Below are positions 55,742 to 64,000 of a stretch of 64,000 bases of DNA, in pieces. Position 1 is the first letter of the stretch. Every line of letters begins with the position of its first letter. Both the position numbers and the translations under genes were made by a program. The notes under the pieces were generated by a model, which did not search any database, was not told the DNA's origin, and saw nothing but the letters and a program-made list of their open reading frames with translations. The DNA comes from Chromobacterium sp. ATCC 53434 (GTDB lineage Bacteria; Pseudomonadota; Gammaproteobacteria; Burkholderiales; Chromobacteriaceae), in the NCBI RefSeq assembly GCF_002848345.1, contig NZ_CP025429.1, positions 3,534,001-3,598,000 of the forward strand, in the 5' to 3' direction.

Positions 55742-57229
55742 CTATTCCAGATAGCGCGCCTCCAGATGCGCGCGGTAGTGGGCGGGATTCAGCGCCTCCC
55801 CGGTGGCGCGCCGCACCAGCTCATCGGTATCCCAGCGGCTGCCCTGGCTCCAGATATTGGCGTTCAGCCAGTCGAACACCGGCGCCAGGTCGCCGGCGGC
55901 GACCCTGGCGTCCAGCGCCGGCTCCTGCCGGCGCAGCGTGGCGAAATACTGGGCGGCATACATCGCGCCCAGCGTGTAGCTGGGGAAATAACCGAAAGTG
56001 TCGGTCCAATGGATGTCCTGCAGGCAGCCGTCGCGATAATTGCCGCGCGTGTCCAGCCCCAGGTAGGCCAACATCTTCTCGTCCCACAACGCCGGCACGT
56101 CCTCGGCCTCGATTTCGCCGTCTATCAGCGCGCGCTCGATCTCGAAGCGCAGGATCACATGCGCCGGGTAGCACAGCTCGTCGGCGTCGACGCGGATATA
56201 GCCAGGCTCGACCCGGGTGTACAGCCTGGCGAGATTGCCGGCGTCGAAAGCCGGCTGATCGCCGAAATGGGCGCGGATGCTCGGCGCGATCAGCTGCAGA
56301 AAACCGCGGCTGCGCCCCAGCTGCATCTCGAACGACAGGCTCTGGCTTTCGTGTATGCCCATCGAACGGGCCCGGCCCACAGGCTGGGACAGCCAGTCCC
56401 GCGGCAGATTCTGCTCGTAGCGGGCATGGCCGGTTTCATGGACGATGCCCATCAGGCTCTGCACGAAGTCGTCTTCGCGGTAGCGGGTGGTGATCCGCAC
56501 GTCCTCGGGCACGCCGCCGCAGAACGGATGGTTGCTGACGTCGAGCCGGCCGGCCTCGAAATCGAAGCCCAGCAGCCGCATCACGTCCAGGCCCAGCGCG
56601 CGCTGTTTCTCGACCGGGAACGGCCCCTGCGGCCGAATCACCGTCTCTGCGGCCTGCTTGGCGCGCACGCGTTCGATCAGGCCGGGCAACCAGGATTTGA
56701 CGTCGTCGAAAATGCGCGCGATATCGGCGCTTTTCATGCCCGGTTCGTATTTGTCGAGCAGGGCGTCGTAGCGGCTGCCGCCATTGGCCTCGGCCAGCAG
56801 CGCCGCCTCTTCGCGGGCCAGCCGCAGCACTTCGCGGAAATTGGGCAGGAAACCCTGCCAGTCGTTGTTCCGGCGCTGTTCGCGCCAGGCGTGCTCGCAA
56901 CGCGCCGCCGCCAGCGCCTTGGCTTCCACCAGCGCTTCCGGCAACAGATTGGCCTGACGCCAGTCGCGGCGGATTTCGCGCAGATTGGCGCGTTGCGTCT
57001 CGTCCAGCGCCTCCTGCTCGGCGTCCCGCAACTGCCGCTCCAGCTCGGGCGCGGTGATCAACTGATGCATCAGCACCTGCAGCTCGGCCTGGGCCGCGGC
57101 GCGCGCCTCATTGCCCTTGCTCGGCATCATCGCCGCCTGGTCCCAACCGGCGATCGCGGCCAGATGGCCGAAATGATGCAAACGCTGAAAAGTGCGGGTC
57201 AGGCTCTGATAGGCCTTCTGATTTCCCAT
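55742..57229 (-). CDS. Carboxypeptidase Taq (M32 family metallopeptidase)
   Basis: A zinc-dependent carboxypeptidase that trims amino acids from peptide C-termini in the cytoplasm. The 495-residue length matches the family. The metal site is H-E-T-G-H in GIVHETGHARYEQ (about residue 262-266), with the distal Glu in MGIHESQSLSFE. GRLDVSNHPFCGG, RYREDDF and RVEPGYIRVDADELCYPAH are further M32 hallmarks. The ATG at 57229 follows GGGAGGAAGCC; 49 further codons are open upstream but unsupported. Confidence 0.95.
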   Translation of the reverse strand: MGNQKAYQSLTRTFQRLHHFGHLAAIAGWDQAAMMPSKGNEARAAAQAELQVLMHQLITAPELERQLRDAEQEALDETQRANLREIRRDWRQANLLPEALVEAKALAAARCEHAWREQRRNNDWQGFLPNFREVLRLAREEAALLAEANGGSRYDALLDKYEPGMKSADIARIFDDVKSWLPGLIERVRAKQAAETVIRPQGPFPVEKQRALGLDVMRLLGFDFEAGRLDVSNHPFCGGVPEDVRITTRYREDDFVQSLMGIVHETGHARYEQNLPRDWLSQPVGRARSMGIHESQSLSFEMQLGRSRGFLQLIAPSIRAHFGDQPAFDAGNLARLYTRVEPGYIRVDADELCYPAHVILRFEIERALIDGEIEAEDVPALWDEKMLAYLGLDTRGNYRDGCLQDIHWTDTFGYFPSYTLGAMYAAQYFATLRRQEPALDARVAAGDLAPVFDWLNANIWSQGSRWDTDELVRRATGEALNPAHYRAHLEARYLE

Positions 57230-57385
57230 GGCTTCCTCCCTTGTTCCAGAAGAAGCATACTCACATGACATTTGATGATGGTCAACGTCGAAACCAAAAA
57301 GGAAACACGGCTGAAAGCCAGACGGATCGTCAACCGGCCATCTCTCGCGCGAATAGATGGCATGTTTTTTCCTCATTAGCCGACT

Positions 57386-58060
57386 TTAGGCGCCATCGTC
57401 CGCCGGCGGCTCGCCATCGCCGGCGCGGCCCGCCAGCCGGTGGTGGGCGAACGGAAAGGCCTGCCAATACGGGAAATACTCCCGCACCAGCAGACGCAGC
57501 TGCTGCTTGTCGTCATGGCCGGGCAGATGCAGCAATAGCGCGTCCACCGCCATCCGATAGCTGGTATTGCTGACCGGATGGGGATTGAGCAGGAACAGCA
57601 GGGCCTTCAGCAGCGACTCGCGGCGACGGATCTCCTCCTCAGCCGTCCCGTCCTCGAACAGCTTGCCCAGGTACAGGCCCAGCGAAGGCGGGAAGCGCGC
57701 GAAGCGCTGGCTGCGCATCAAGGCCAGCAAGGCGTCCAGCGTTTCCAGCACCTGCATCGCCGGATTGTGGATGGAGAATCCCGCGCGCGCGGTGGCTTCC
57801 ACCACCTTCTGCATATCGTCCAGCCAGAAACAATAGAATTCGCGGGCGCAGGTGATGGCCAGTACCCGCTCGTCTGCGGCGCAATCGTTCAGAAAACCAT
57901 CGACCGCCGCATGATAGGCGTCGGCATCGCGCCGCTCCCGCCTCAAGCGGGCCAGCAGCCTCTGCAGCAAGGCCCGCCGCTCGTCCACCACCCCCGGCAC
58001 GGCGCCCAGCCGGGCAATCAGGTGCAGATACGCGCTCAGCGCGGCCGCCAGATCCGCCAT
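57386..58060 (-). CDS. Protein of unknown function
   Basis: A 224-residue helical protein with no recognised domain. It starts MADLAAALSAYLHLIARLGAV behind AAGGAG. Motif-like parts are REFYCFWLDDMQKVVE and FSIHNPAMQVLETLDALL, and the C-terminus (GHDDKQQLRLLVREYFPYW) is acidic towards the end. No signal peptide or membrane helix. It is 50 nt downstream of ribD on the same strand and could be cotranscribed, but nothing in the sequence ties it to riboflavin synthesis. Codon use is normal for the genome. Confidence 0.75.
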   Translation of the reverse strand: MADLAAALSAYLHLIARLGAVPGVVDERRALLQRLLARLRRERRDADAYHAAVDGFLNDCAADERVLAITCAREFYCFWLDDMQKVVEATARAGFSIHNPAMQVLETLDALLALMRSQRFARFPPSLGLYLGKLFEDGTAEEEIRRRESLLKALLFLLNPHPVSNTSYRMAVDALLLHLPGHDDKQQLRLLVREYFPYWQAFPFAHHRLAGRAGDGEPPADDGA

Positions 58061-58110
58061 AGCCACTCCTTGCCCGATACATCCGTTGCAGGGCGCGGCG
58101 CCTGGAACGC

Positions 58111-59223
58111 TCAGGCGCCGCCGGCCGCGGGCCGCAGCAGCAGGCGCAGATCGGCGCCCACCTTGGCCACGTCGGCGATTTCCAGCTTGGTCTTGTCCTC
58201 GAGCGTCGTCAAGGCCGGCCAGGCGAACAGGCCGCGCGCGGCGTCGCCGGCCAGCGACGGCGCCAGATACAGCACGATCTCGTCGACCAGGCCGGCGCGC
58301 AGCATCGCGCCATTCAGTCCGGCCCCCGCCTCGACCATCAACTCGTTGACGCCGCGTCCCGCCAGCCGCGTCAGCAGCTCGGCGAGATCGGCCCTGCCGT
58401 CGCGGCGCCCCAGCGCCAGCACATCGACCCCGCGCTGGCGGAATGCCGACAGCCGGCCCTCGTCCGTCTCGCAGCTGGCCAGCACGGCGCCGCCGCCATC
58501 GTAGACGCGCGCAGCCGGAGCCGTGCGCAGCTCGCCGTCCAGCACCACCCGCGCCGGCTGCGCAGCCACCGGCAGCTCGCGCACCGTCAACTGCGGATCG
58601 TCGGCCAGCACGGTGCCGCTGCCGGTCAGGATGGCGCAGTGCGCGGCGCGCAGCCTTTGCACGTCCATCCTCGCCTCCGGCCCGGTGATCCATTTGCTGC
58701 TGCCGTTCAGCAAGGCGGTCTTGCCGTCCAGCGTGGCCGCCGCCTTCAGCGTCACCCACGGACGGCCGCGCTCGACGCGGGACAGGAAGCCGCGGTGCAC
58801 CCGGCGCGCCTCGGCCTCCATCAGCCCGGCCGACGCCTCGACGCCGGCCGCGCGCAACATGGCTATGCCGCGTCCCGCCACTTCATGATAGGGGTCCACC
58901 ATGGCCGCCACCACCCGCGCGACGCCCTCGGCGATCAGGCGCGCCGCGCACGGCGGCGTGCGCCCATGATGGCTGCACGGCTCCAGCGTCACGTAGGCGG
59001 TGGCGCCGCGCGGGCTTTCGCCGCGCGCCAGGCAATCCTTGATCGCCTGGATTTCGGCGTGGTCCGATCCCACCGCCAGCGTCGCGCCCTCGCCGACGAC
59101 CCGTCCATCGTTCACCAATACGCAGCCGACGCCGGGATTCGGCGCCGCCCGGCGCGTCGCGCCTTCGGCCAGGCGCAGCGCGCGCTGCATGTACAGATAG
59201 TCGTCGGCGCCGTAGTCCGTCAT
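58111..59223 (-). CDS. ribD: Bifunctional riboflavin biosynthesis deaminase/reductase
   Basis: Catalyses the second and third steps of riboflavin synthesis from GTP. The 370-residue protein has the N-terminal deaminase (about 1-145) with the zinc site D-H-A-E-I-Q-A and P-C-S-H-H-G-R-T-P-P-C, and the C-terminal reductase (about 146-365; AATLDGKTALLNGSSKWITG, LMVEAGAGLNGAML). The ATG at 59223 overlaps the stop of the upstream acetyltransferase by 4 nt. The usual nrdR-ribD neighbourhood is split here by two acetyltransferase genes. No FMN riboswitch is seen upstream. Confidence 0.96.
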   Translation of the reverse strand: MTDYGADDYLYMQRALRLAEGATRRAAPNPGVGCVLVNDGRVVGEGATLAVGSDHAEIQAIKDCLARGESPRGATAYVTLEPCSHHGRTPPCAARLIAEGVARVVAAMVDPYHEVAGRGIAMLRAAGVEASAGLMEAEARRVHRGFLSRVERGRPWVTLKAAATLDGKTALLNGSSKWITGPEARMDVQRLRAAHCAILTGSGTVLADDPQLTVRELPVAAQPARVVLDGELRTAPAARVYDGGGAVLASCETDEGRLSAFRQRGVDVLALGRRDGRADLAELLTRLAGRGVNELMVEAGAGLNGAMLRAGLVDEIVLYLAPSLAGDAARGLFAWPALTTLEDKTKLEIADVAKVGADLRLLLRPAAGGA

Positions 59224-59753
59224 CTCAGCTTCTTCCACTCATCGGCCAACAGGCCGTAACAACGCATATTCCAGAAACGGCCGCCCAGAAACTGCGCGTC
59301 GCGCAGCTCTCCCTCCAGTTTAAAACCCAATCGCTCGGCGACGCGGCAGCTGCGCAGGTTCTCCGGCGCGCAGCCCAGCTCCAGCCGGTGCAGGCCCAGG
59401 TCCTCGAAAGCGTAGCTCAGCAGCTGCCCCAGCGCACGCGACATCACGCCCCGGCCGACGTGGCTGTCGGCCAGCCAGTAGCCGAGGCGCGCGTAACGGT
59501 GGGCGGCGCTGATGCCGTGCAGCGAACAGATGCCGGCGATCTCGCCGTCCGCCAGAATCACCCGGTGCGCGCAGCGTCCCGCGTCGTTGCCTTCCATCTG
59601 CTGGCGAAGCAAGGCCTCGGCGTCCGCCGCCGATTGCGGCCGGACGATGCTTGTCATCCATTGCGACAAGGTGGCCCGGTGGCATTCGATCAGCGCGTAG
59701 ATGGCTGCCGCGTCGCGCGCCGGCTCCGGCGGGCGGATCTCCACCACGCTCAT
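59220..59753 (-). CDS. GNAT acetyltransferase (RimJ/RimL-like)
   Basis: A 177-residue N-acetyltransferase using acetyl-CoA. The GNAT fold is seen in AGICSLHGISAAHRYARLGYW, the pyrophosphate loop region ADSHVGRGVMSRAL, and C-A-P-E-N-L-R-S-C-R-V-A-E-R-L-G-F-K. This matches ribosomal-protein serine acetyltransferases of the RimL/YdaF group, but the target is unknown. It overlaps by 4 nt with both flanking genes, giving a tightly coupled run: GNAT, GNAT, ribD. It is a tandem paralogue of the next gene. Confidence 0.88.
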   Translation of the reverse strand: MSVVEIRPPEPARDAAAIYALIECHRATLSQWMTSIVRPQSAADAEALLRQQMEGNDAGRCAHRVILADGEIAGICSLHGISAAHRYARLGYWLADSHVGRGVMSRALGQLLSYAFEDLGLHRLELGCAPENLRSCRVAERLGFKLEGELRDAQFLGGRFWNMRCYGLLADEWKKLR

Positions 59754-60277
59754 CGCCGCCCCCGCCAGTCGCCGGCCAACATGCTGTACTGGCAGGCATC
59801 GTGATAACGGCCGCGCAGATACAGCCCGTCGCGCTGCACGCCCTCGCGGACGAATCCCAGCCGTTCGGCCACCGCGCGGCTGCGGCCATTGTCGATTCCG
59901 GCCACGATGACGATCCGGTTCAATTCCAGCGCGCCGAAGCCTGTGTCCAAAGCCTGCGCCGCGGCCTCGCTCATCAGCCCCCCGCCGACGAAGCGGTCGG
60001 CCAACCAATAGCCGAGAAAACCGGAGCGGTGCGGCTTGCTGATGCCGTGGATGTCGATGCAGCCGGCCAGTTCGCCGTCCCGCGCGATCAGCCAGGTCGC
60101 GGCGTCGGCGGCGCCGGCAAGGAACTGCCGGCTGTCGTCGACGCCTCGGGTGGCATCCACCCAGGGCAGCCAGGCCCGCAAGGTTTCGCGGCTCTCGTCT
60201 ATCAATGCGAACAGCCGCTCGGCGTCGGCGACGTCGGGCGGCAGCAGGGCAACGCGTTTCTGGTCAACGGCGGTCAT
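59750..60277 (-). CDS. GNAT acetyltransferase (RimJ/RimL-like)
   Basis: A 175-residue GNAT protein. GCIDIHGISKPHRSGFLGYW, ADRFVGGGLMSEAA and GIDNGRSRAVAERLGFVREG mirror the equivalent segments of the downstream paralogue, so the pair probably arose by tandem duplication and diverged. The acetyl-CoA loop here is V-G-G-G-L rather than V-G-R-G-V, which may weaken cofactor binding. It starts 57 nt after nrdR and overlaps the next gene by ATGA. Confidence 0.88.
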   Translation of the reverse strand: MTAVDQKRVALLPPDVADAERLFALIDESRETLRAWLPWVDATRGVDDSRQFLAGAADAATWLIARDGELAGCIDIHGISKPHRSGFLGYWLADRFVGGGLMSEAAAQALDTGFGALELNRIVIVAGIDNGRSRAVAERLGFVREGVQRDGLYLRGRYHDACQYSMLAGDWRGRR

Positions 60278-60334
60278 GGCGTCTCGAAAATGACAATTGG
60301 ATCAACCAGGCTAATTCAAGCCGGCATCGGACTG

Positions 60335-60793
60335 TCAATGCGAGGACTTCTGAATTTCCTTGATCGCGTCGGTGAATTCGGAAATATCCTGGAAACTGCG
60401 GTAAACCGACGCGAATCTCACATAGGCGACCTTGTCCAGCCGCGCCAACTCGTTCATCACCATTTCGCCGATCTGGCGGCTGCTGACCTCGCGCTCGCCG
60501 AGCTGCAGCAGCTTGTGGCAGATGCGGTCTATCGCCTCGTCGACCAGCGTGGTGGACACCGGCCGCTTGTGCAGCGCGCGCAGAAAACTGGTGCGGACCT
60601 TCTCGATGTCGAATTCGGAGCGGTGGCCGGCCGTCTTCACCACCTGCGGCATCCGCACGTCGGCCGTCTCGAAAGTCGTGAAACGCTTGTCGCAAACCGG
60701 GCAGCGGCGCCGACGCCGGATGCTGGCGCCGTCCTCGCTGACACGGGAGTCGATCACCTGGGTATCGGCGTTGCCACAAAACGCGCATTTCAT
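60335..60793 (-). CDS. nrdR: Transcriptional repressor NrdR
   Basis: Represses ribonucleotide reductase genes when deoxynucleotides are abundant. The 152-residue protein is full length. It begins with the zinc ribbon C-A-F-C-G and [12 protein letters not shown] (about 3-46), followed by the ATP-cone domain (about 49-139). The start is ATG 60793. It follows glyA on the same strand after about 135 nt and a terminator. glyA-nrdR-ribD order is common in proteobacteria. Confidence 0.97.
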   Translation of the reverse strand: MKCAFCGNADTQVIDSRVSEDGASIRRRRRCPVCDKRFTTFETADVRMPQVVKTAGHRSEFDIEKVRTSFLRALHKRPVSTTLVDEAIDRICHKLLQLGEREVSSRQIGEMVMNELARLDKVAYVRFASVYRSFQDISEFTDAIKEIQKSSH

Positions 60794-60881
60794 GACAATA
60801 ATCCTGAAGGTTGCAATAGTTGGATGTTATCAGCAATACCGTCGCGCCGCACCGCCGTCCCCGCAGCGGCCGGCCGGCCAA

Positions 60882-60909
60882 TAAAAAAGCCGCCCCGTGG
60901 CGGGGCGGC
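60882..60909 (-). terminator. Rho-independent terminator of glyA
   Basis: GCCGCCCCG (60889-60897) pairs with CGGGGCGGC (60901-60909), loop TGG. On the minus strand six T residues follow. It is 20 nt after the glyA stop. Confidence 0.9.
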
Positions 60910-60929
60910 CGTTTCTGGCGCGGGCCGGC

Positions 60930-62177
60930 TTACTTGGCGTAGACCGGGAAGCGATGGCACAGCGCGGTGGCTTCCACCGCCACGCGGGCGATCAGCGCGT
61001 CGTCGTTCGGATTGTCCAGCACGTCGGCCACCAGATTCGCCACCTGGATGGCCTCGGCTTCCTTGAAGCCGCGGGTGGTGATGGCCGGCGAGCCGATGCG
61101 AACGCCGGAAGTGACGAACGGGGTTTCCGGATCGTTCGGGATCGCGTTCTTGTTGACGGTGATGTGGGCGCGGCCCAGCAGCGCGTCGGCCTGCTTGCCG
61201 GTCAGGCCCTTGGCGCGCAGGTCGACCAGGAACACATGGCTCTCGGTGCGGCCGGACACGATGCGCAGGCCGCGCTCGGCCAGCGTTTTGGCCATGATGG
61301 CGGCGTTCTTCAGCACCTGCTGCTGGTATGCCTTGAATTCCGGCTGCAGCGCCTCCTTGAACGCGATGGCCTTGGCGGCGATCACATGCTCCAGCGGGCC
61401 GCCCTGCAAGGTCGGGAACACATTGCTGTTGATGCTCTTCTCGAACTCGGCCTTCGCCAGGATGATGCCGCCGCGCGGACCGCGCAGCGTCTTGTGCGTG
61501 GTCGAGGTGACGAAGTCGGCGTGCGGCACCGGGTTCGGGTACAGGCCGGCGGCGACCAGGCCGGCATAGTGCGCCATGTCCACCATGAAGTAGGCGCCGA
61601 CTTTTTTGGCGATCTGGCCCATGCGCTCGAAGTCGAAGCGCAGCGCGTAGGCGGACGCGCCGCCTATGATCAGCTTGGGCTTGGTTTCCATCGCCACGCG
61701 CTCCATGTCGTCGTAGTCGATTTCTTCCTTGTCGTTCAGGCCGTAGGCGACGATGTTGAACATCTTGCCGGACAGGTTGGCCGGCGAGCCGTGGGTCAGG
61801 TGGCCGCCGTGGCCCAGATTCATGCCCATCACGGTGTCGCCCGGCTTCAGGATCGAGAAGTACACCGCCTGGTTGGCCTGGGAGCCGGAGTGCGGCTGGA
61901 CGTTGGCGTATTCGGCGCCGAACAGCTGCTTGACGCGGTCGATGGCCAGTTGCTCGACGACGTCCACGTGCTCGCAACCGCCGTAGAAGCGCTTGCCCGG
62001 ATAACCCTCGGCGTACTTGTTGGTCAGCTGGGAACCTTGGGCTTCCATCACCGCCGGGCTGGTGTAGTTCTCCGAGGCGATCAGCTCGATGTGATCTTCC
62101 TGGCGTTGGCACTCGGCTGCAATCGCGGCAGCGAGTTCTGGATCAAATGTGGCAATCGTCTGGTCGGCAGCGAACAT
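60930..62177 (-). CDS. glyA: Serine hydroxymethyltransferase
   Basis: Interconverts serine and glycine and feeds one-carbon units to folate. The 415 residues match the family. Hallmarks are the start [25 protein letters not shown], the PLP lysine in [14 protein letters not shown] (about residue 228), and the C-terminal [17 protein letters not shown]. The ATG at 62177 is used; a TTG six codons up has no better site. It has a separate upstream region with an inverted repeat but no glycine riboswitch. Its product glycine also serves the four glycine tRNAs of the window, but that is no more than coincidence of location. Confidence 0.97.
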   Translation of the reverse strand: MFAADQTIATFDPELAAAIAAECQRQEDHIELIASENYTSPAVMEAQGSQLTNKYAEGYPGKRFYGGCEHVDVVEQLAIDRVKQLFGAEYANVQPHSGSQANQAVYFSILKPGDTVMGMNLGHGGHLTHGSPANLSGKMFNIVAYGLNDKEEIDYDDMERVAMETKPKLIIGGASAYALRFDFERMGQIAKKVGAYFMVDMAHYAGLVAAGLYPNPVPHADFVTSTTHKTLRGPRGGIILAKAEFEKSINSNVFPTLQGGPLEHVIAAKAIAFKEALQPEFKAYQQQVLKNAAIMAKTLAERGLRIVSGRTESHVFLVDLRAKGLTGKQADALLGRAHITVNKNAIPNDPETPFVTSGVRIGSPAITTRGFKEAEAIQVANLVADVLDNPNDDALIARVAVEATALCHRFPVYAK

Positions 62178-62208
62178 CAGGGGCTCTTCCGTCAAGGGTT
62201 AACGATCG

Positions 62209-62230
62209 GGCCATTCTACACGAAATGGCC
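62209..62230. promoter_or_regulatory. Inverted repeat and -10 upstream of glyA
   Basis: GGCCATT (62209-62215) and AATGGCC (62224-62230) flank the minus-strand hexamer TAGAAT, a plausible -10 about 35 nt before the ATG. The dyad could be an operator. No -35 is recognisable. Confidence 0.35.
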
Positions 62231-62251
62231 GACGGAACATTTTGACGTCGA

Positions 62252-62290
62252 GCGGGTTTTCACGCCGCGCCGCGGCCGATGAAAACCCGC
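62252..62290 (-). repeat. Hairpin between the unknown gene and glyA
   Basis: GCGGGTTTTCA (62252-62262) and TGAAAACCCGC (62280-62290) form an 11-bp stem with a 17-nt GC-rich loop, 12 nt after the upstream gene stop. There is no U tract, so it may be a weak terminator. Confidence 0.55.
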
Positions 62291-62302
62291 CGCCCCCGAT
62301 GT

Positions 62303-63382
62303 TTACAGATCGTCGGCGGTGAAGAACAGCGGCACGCCGTCCCGGCTTTCCGGCTGCAACTCCGGCAAGACATGCACGTCGCGCACATGGCACTCGTTCA
62401 TCAGCTCGCGGAAGTTCTCTTCTATCAGCTTAACGTTGTCGAGCGAGGCCAGCGGCCAGACGAAGCCTTCCCAGTTGCGCTCGTCGCCGCCGGCCGACAC
62501 GGTGAAATGCAGCTCGCCGTTGTCGTGGGCGGACACGATGGCCACCGGTTCCTTGTCCAGTTCGCGCAGACGACGGATCTGGCTGCTGGCGAACACCTGC
62601 AGCGCCACCTCGAAGCGGGCGAAGTTGCCGGCCACCAGCGCCTGCATCGCCGGCAGCGGCGGGCGGGCGATCGGGAACAGCGTCACGCCGTCCGTCTTCA
62701 ATTGCTCGCCCAGGAACTTCATCAGCGGCATGCCCCAGGCGCCGACCGAACCGCCCAGCCGCAGCGGCGGCTCCTCGCCGTCGCGCTGGATCGCCACGCC
62801 GATCAGATAGCGCAGGAACACGCCGTCCTCCTTCACCGTGATCGGCGCCGGCTGGGCCGGCAGCTCGGCGCGGGCGTCGGCGCCCTGGCGCGACATCCGG
62901 TACAGCTTGGCCGCGTCCAGGCCGATCAGGCTGTCCGGATGCAGCAAGACGCCAGACAAGGCCGCGTCGCCGTCGGCGGAGAAGACGCCGTGGCTGCGCA
63001 GCAATGCGTTCAGGCCGTCGACATCGGCGACGGCGCCAGGCAGCGTCGTCTGCTCGCGGCTGCCGGCCACCAGGACCAGCGGCATCGCGAACACCAGCGC
63101 GCGCGCGCCGCCGGTTTCCTCGACCGCCTGGCGCAGCGCGTCCCACACCTGCTGGTAGCAGGCCTGGGTCGGCACCATCGCCAGCGCCACCGAGATCGAC
63201 AACAACTCGCCGCGCTGCAACATCTCGCCGATGGCGCCGACCAGGGCCTGGCGCCACATATCGCGCTCACCGGCATCCGGGGCGTCCAACGCCGATTGGG
63301 CGTGATGGATCAGGCGGTTGGTCAGGGAGGCTTGCGGGTGGTACTGGCGCGGGTCGGGAAGAATATGGCGGACGGCGTCCAT
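62303..63382 (-). CDS. Conserved-looking protein of unknown function
   Basis: No family was recognised in the 359-residue product. It starts MDAVRHILPDPRQYHPQASL; an Ala/Leu-rich helical part with ALVFAMPLVLVAGSREQTTLPG (about 90-112, moderately hydrophobic but not clearly membrane) follows. The C-terminal third has a beta-rich pattern (LHFTVSAGGDERNWEGF, VHVLPELQPESRDGVPLFF). There is no signal peptide. The ATG at 63382 is chosen on an AGGA about 11 nt upstream; 35 more codons are open but low in support. It stands alone upstream of glyA. Confidence 0.75.
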   Translation of the reverse strand: MDAVRHILPDPRQYHPQASLTNRLIHHAQSALDAPDAGERDMWRQALVGAIGEMLQRGELLSISVALAMVPTQACYQQVWDALRQAVEETGGARALVFAMPLVLVAGSREQTTLPGAVADVDGLNALLRSHGVFSADGDAALSGVLLHPDSLIGLDAAKLYRMSRQGADARAELPAQPAPITVKEDGVFLRYLIGVAIQRDGEEPPLRLGGSVGAWGMPLMKFLGEQLKTDGVTLFPIARPPLPAMQALVAGNFARFEVALQVFASSQIRRLRELDKEPVAIVSAHDNGELHFTVSAGGDERNWEGFVWPLASLDNVKLIEENFRELMNECHVRDVHVLPELQPESRDGVPLFFTADDL

Positions 63383-64000
63383 GTGCTGACATCCTGCTGC
63401 AATCGGGAAAAAACGTATTGTGGCACAGCTGTCACCGGCTTGCTCGCCCGCCGGCACCAGCATGCCAAAGGCGTAAACAACCGCCAAAACTGCCGCTTCG
63501 CCAGGGCGATGTGCACAGTTGCGACAAAAAATTACATTTATCTACTTTTTCGGAAACGCAAATGTTGACACTCGCTACCGCAATCCGGATAATCCGTCCT
63601 CGTTGAGATGCAGCAATTGCTTCTTGATAGTTTCTCCTCTATTTCTCCTTTGTAGACTTGGCGCGGGCCGTAAGGCACCGCGCATTTTTTTTGCCTTTCC
63701 CATGCCGAAATCCCGGCAAAATCATTAAAAATCATTGCAATACACACAATCTCTTCACGAGAAGTCCGACAACGACCAAGGCAAGCAGTCGCTATCGTAA
63801 ATACGCCGCCGCATCGCTAGCCCTATGCGGATGCTTTACAGAATCAATGCGATTAGAAACATTTACATTGATTTGAAATGCCAATGTAATTTCACAAATA
63901 ATTCACTTCCGAAACAAAACGAATAAAAGCAGGGGATGATTGTTCGATTTTTCTGCAAATGAACAAATGGACGCGGGCGCTTCGCGCCGCGGAGAAGGAA
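63383..64000. other. AT-rich region at the right edge
   Basis: About 620 bp without a supported gene. Short frames (for example 63658-63876 plus) have no ribosome site or recognisable sequence. The last 120 bp resembles a promoter region for a gene beyond the window. Confidence 0.5.

Noticed and set aside
62178..62302. A glycine riboswitch ahead of glyA
   Set aside because: The space is only 125 nt and shows a dyad and a hairpin, not the tandem glycine aptamer pattern.

Overview
The window is a GC-rich chromosomal segment with the gene content of a Neisseriales betaproteobacterium, most likely Chromobacterium or a close relative. This rests on recognised protein families and gene order (infC-thrS, tgt-yajC-secD-secF, glyA-nrdR-ribD, a very short Neisseria-type ProQ), not on a database search. 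It is mostly core housekeeping chromosome. No rRNA, CRISPR array or prophage was seen. There is one intact insertion sequence.

Layout: 1-10.5 kb carries translation and secretion genes (infC fragment, thrS, tRNA-Val, tgt, yajC-secD-secF), a DedA protein, mutL with an endonuclease motif, and a trypsin-fold protein that seems to lack its serine nucleophile. 10.5-16.7 kb is accessory: a palindrome-bounded repeat, an orphan periplasmic binding protein, a polyamine locus (potG-puuB) preceded by a small ORF between two hairpins, and an EAL-GGDEF enzyme. 16.8-30.9 kb holds a hydrolase and crotonase pair, sbcB, a chemoreceptor, uppP, several small redox and repair enzymes, scpA, a PilZ-like protein, a degenerate isochorismatase-family protein and htpG behind a good sigma-32 promoter. 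30.9-37.4 kb has minimal proQ, tRNA-Leu, a class C beta-lactamase next to a Tat-exported muropeptide amidase, another binding protein, and a tRNA operon (four identical tRNA-Gly plus tRNA-Cys). 37.4-47.2 kb has pgsA, uvrC, guaB, two regulators, and a divergent GMC oxidoreductase plus MHS transporter pair. 47.4-54.5 kb is a chaperone-usher fimbrial locus with a convergent mini-pilin gene and an IS630-family element upstream of the pilin. 54.8-64 kb has a hydrolase, a Taq-type carboxypeptidase, ribD with two tandem acetyltransferases, nrdR, glyA and an unknown conserved-looking gene.

Working units: yajC-secD-secF builds the Sec accessory complex from one strong promoter. The polyamine genes pair uptake ATPase and gamma-glutamylputrescine oxidation. 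AmpC and the amidase both touch peptidoglycan turnover. The fimbrial genes run pilin-chaperone-usher-adhesin. glyA-nrdR-(GNAT-GNAT)-ribD links one-carbon, nucleotide and riboflavin metabolism. The best candidate for something undescribed is the leader region of potG (14592-14810). It has a long hairpin, a strong ribosome site, a 45-codon ORF with an aromatic F-N-F-F stretch, and a terminator-like hairpin at its 3' end.
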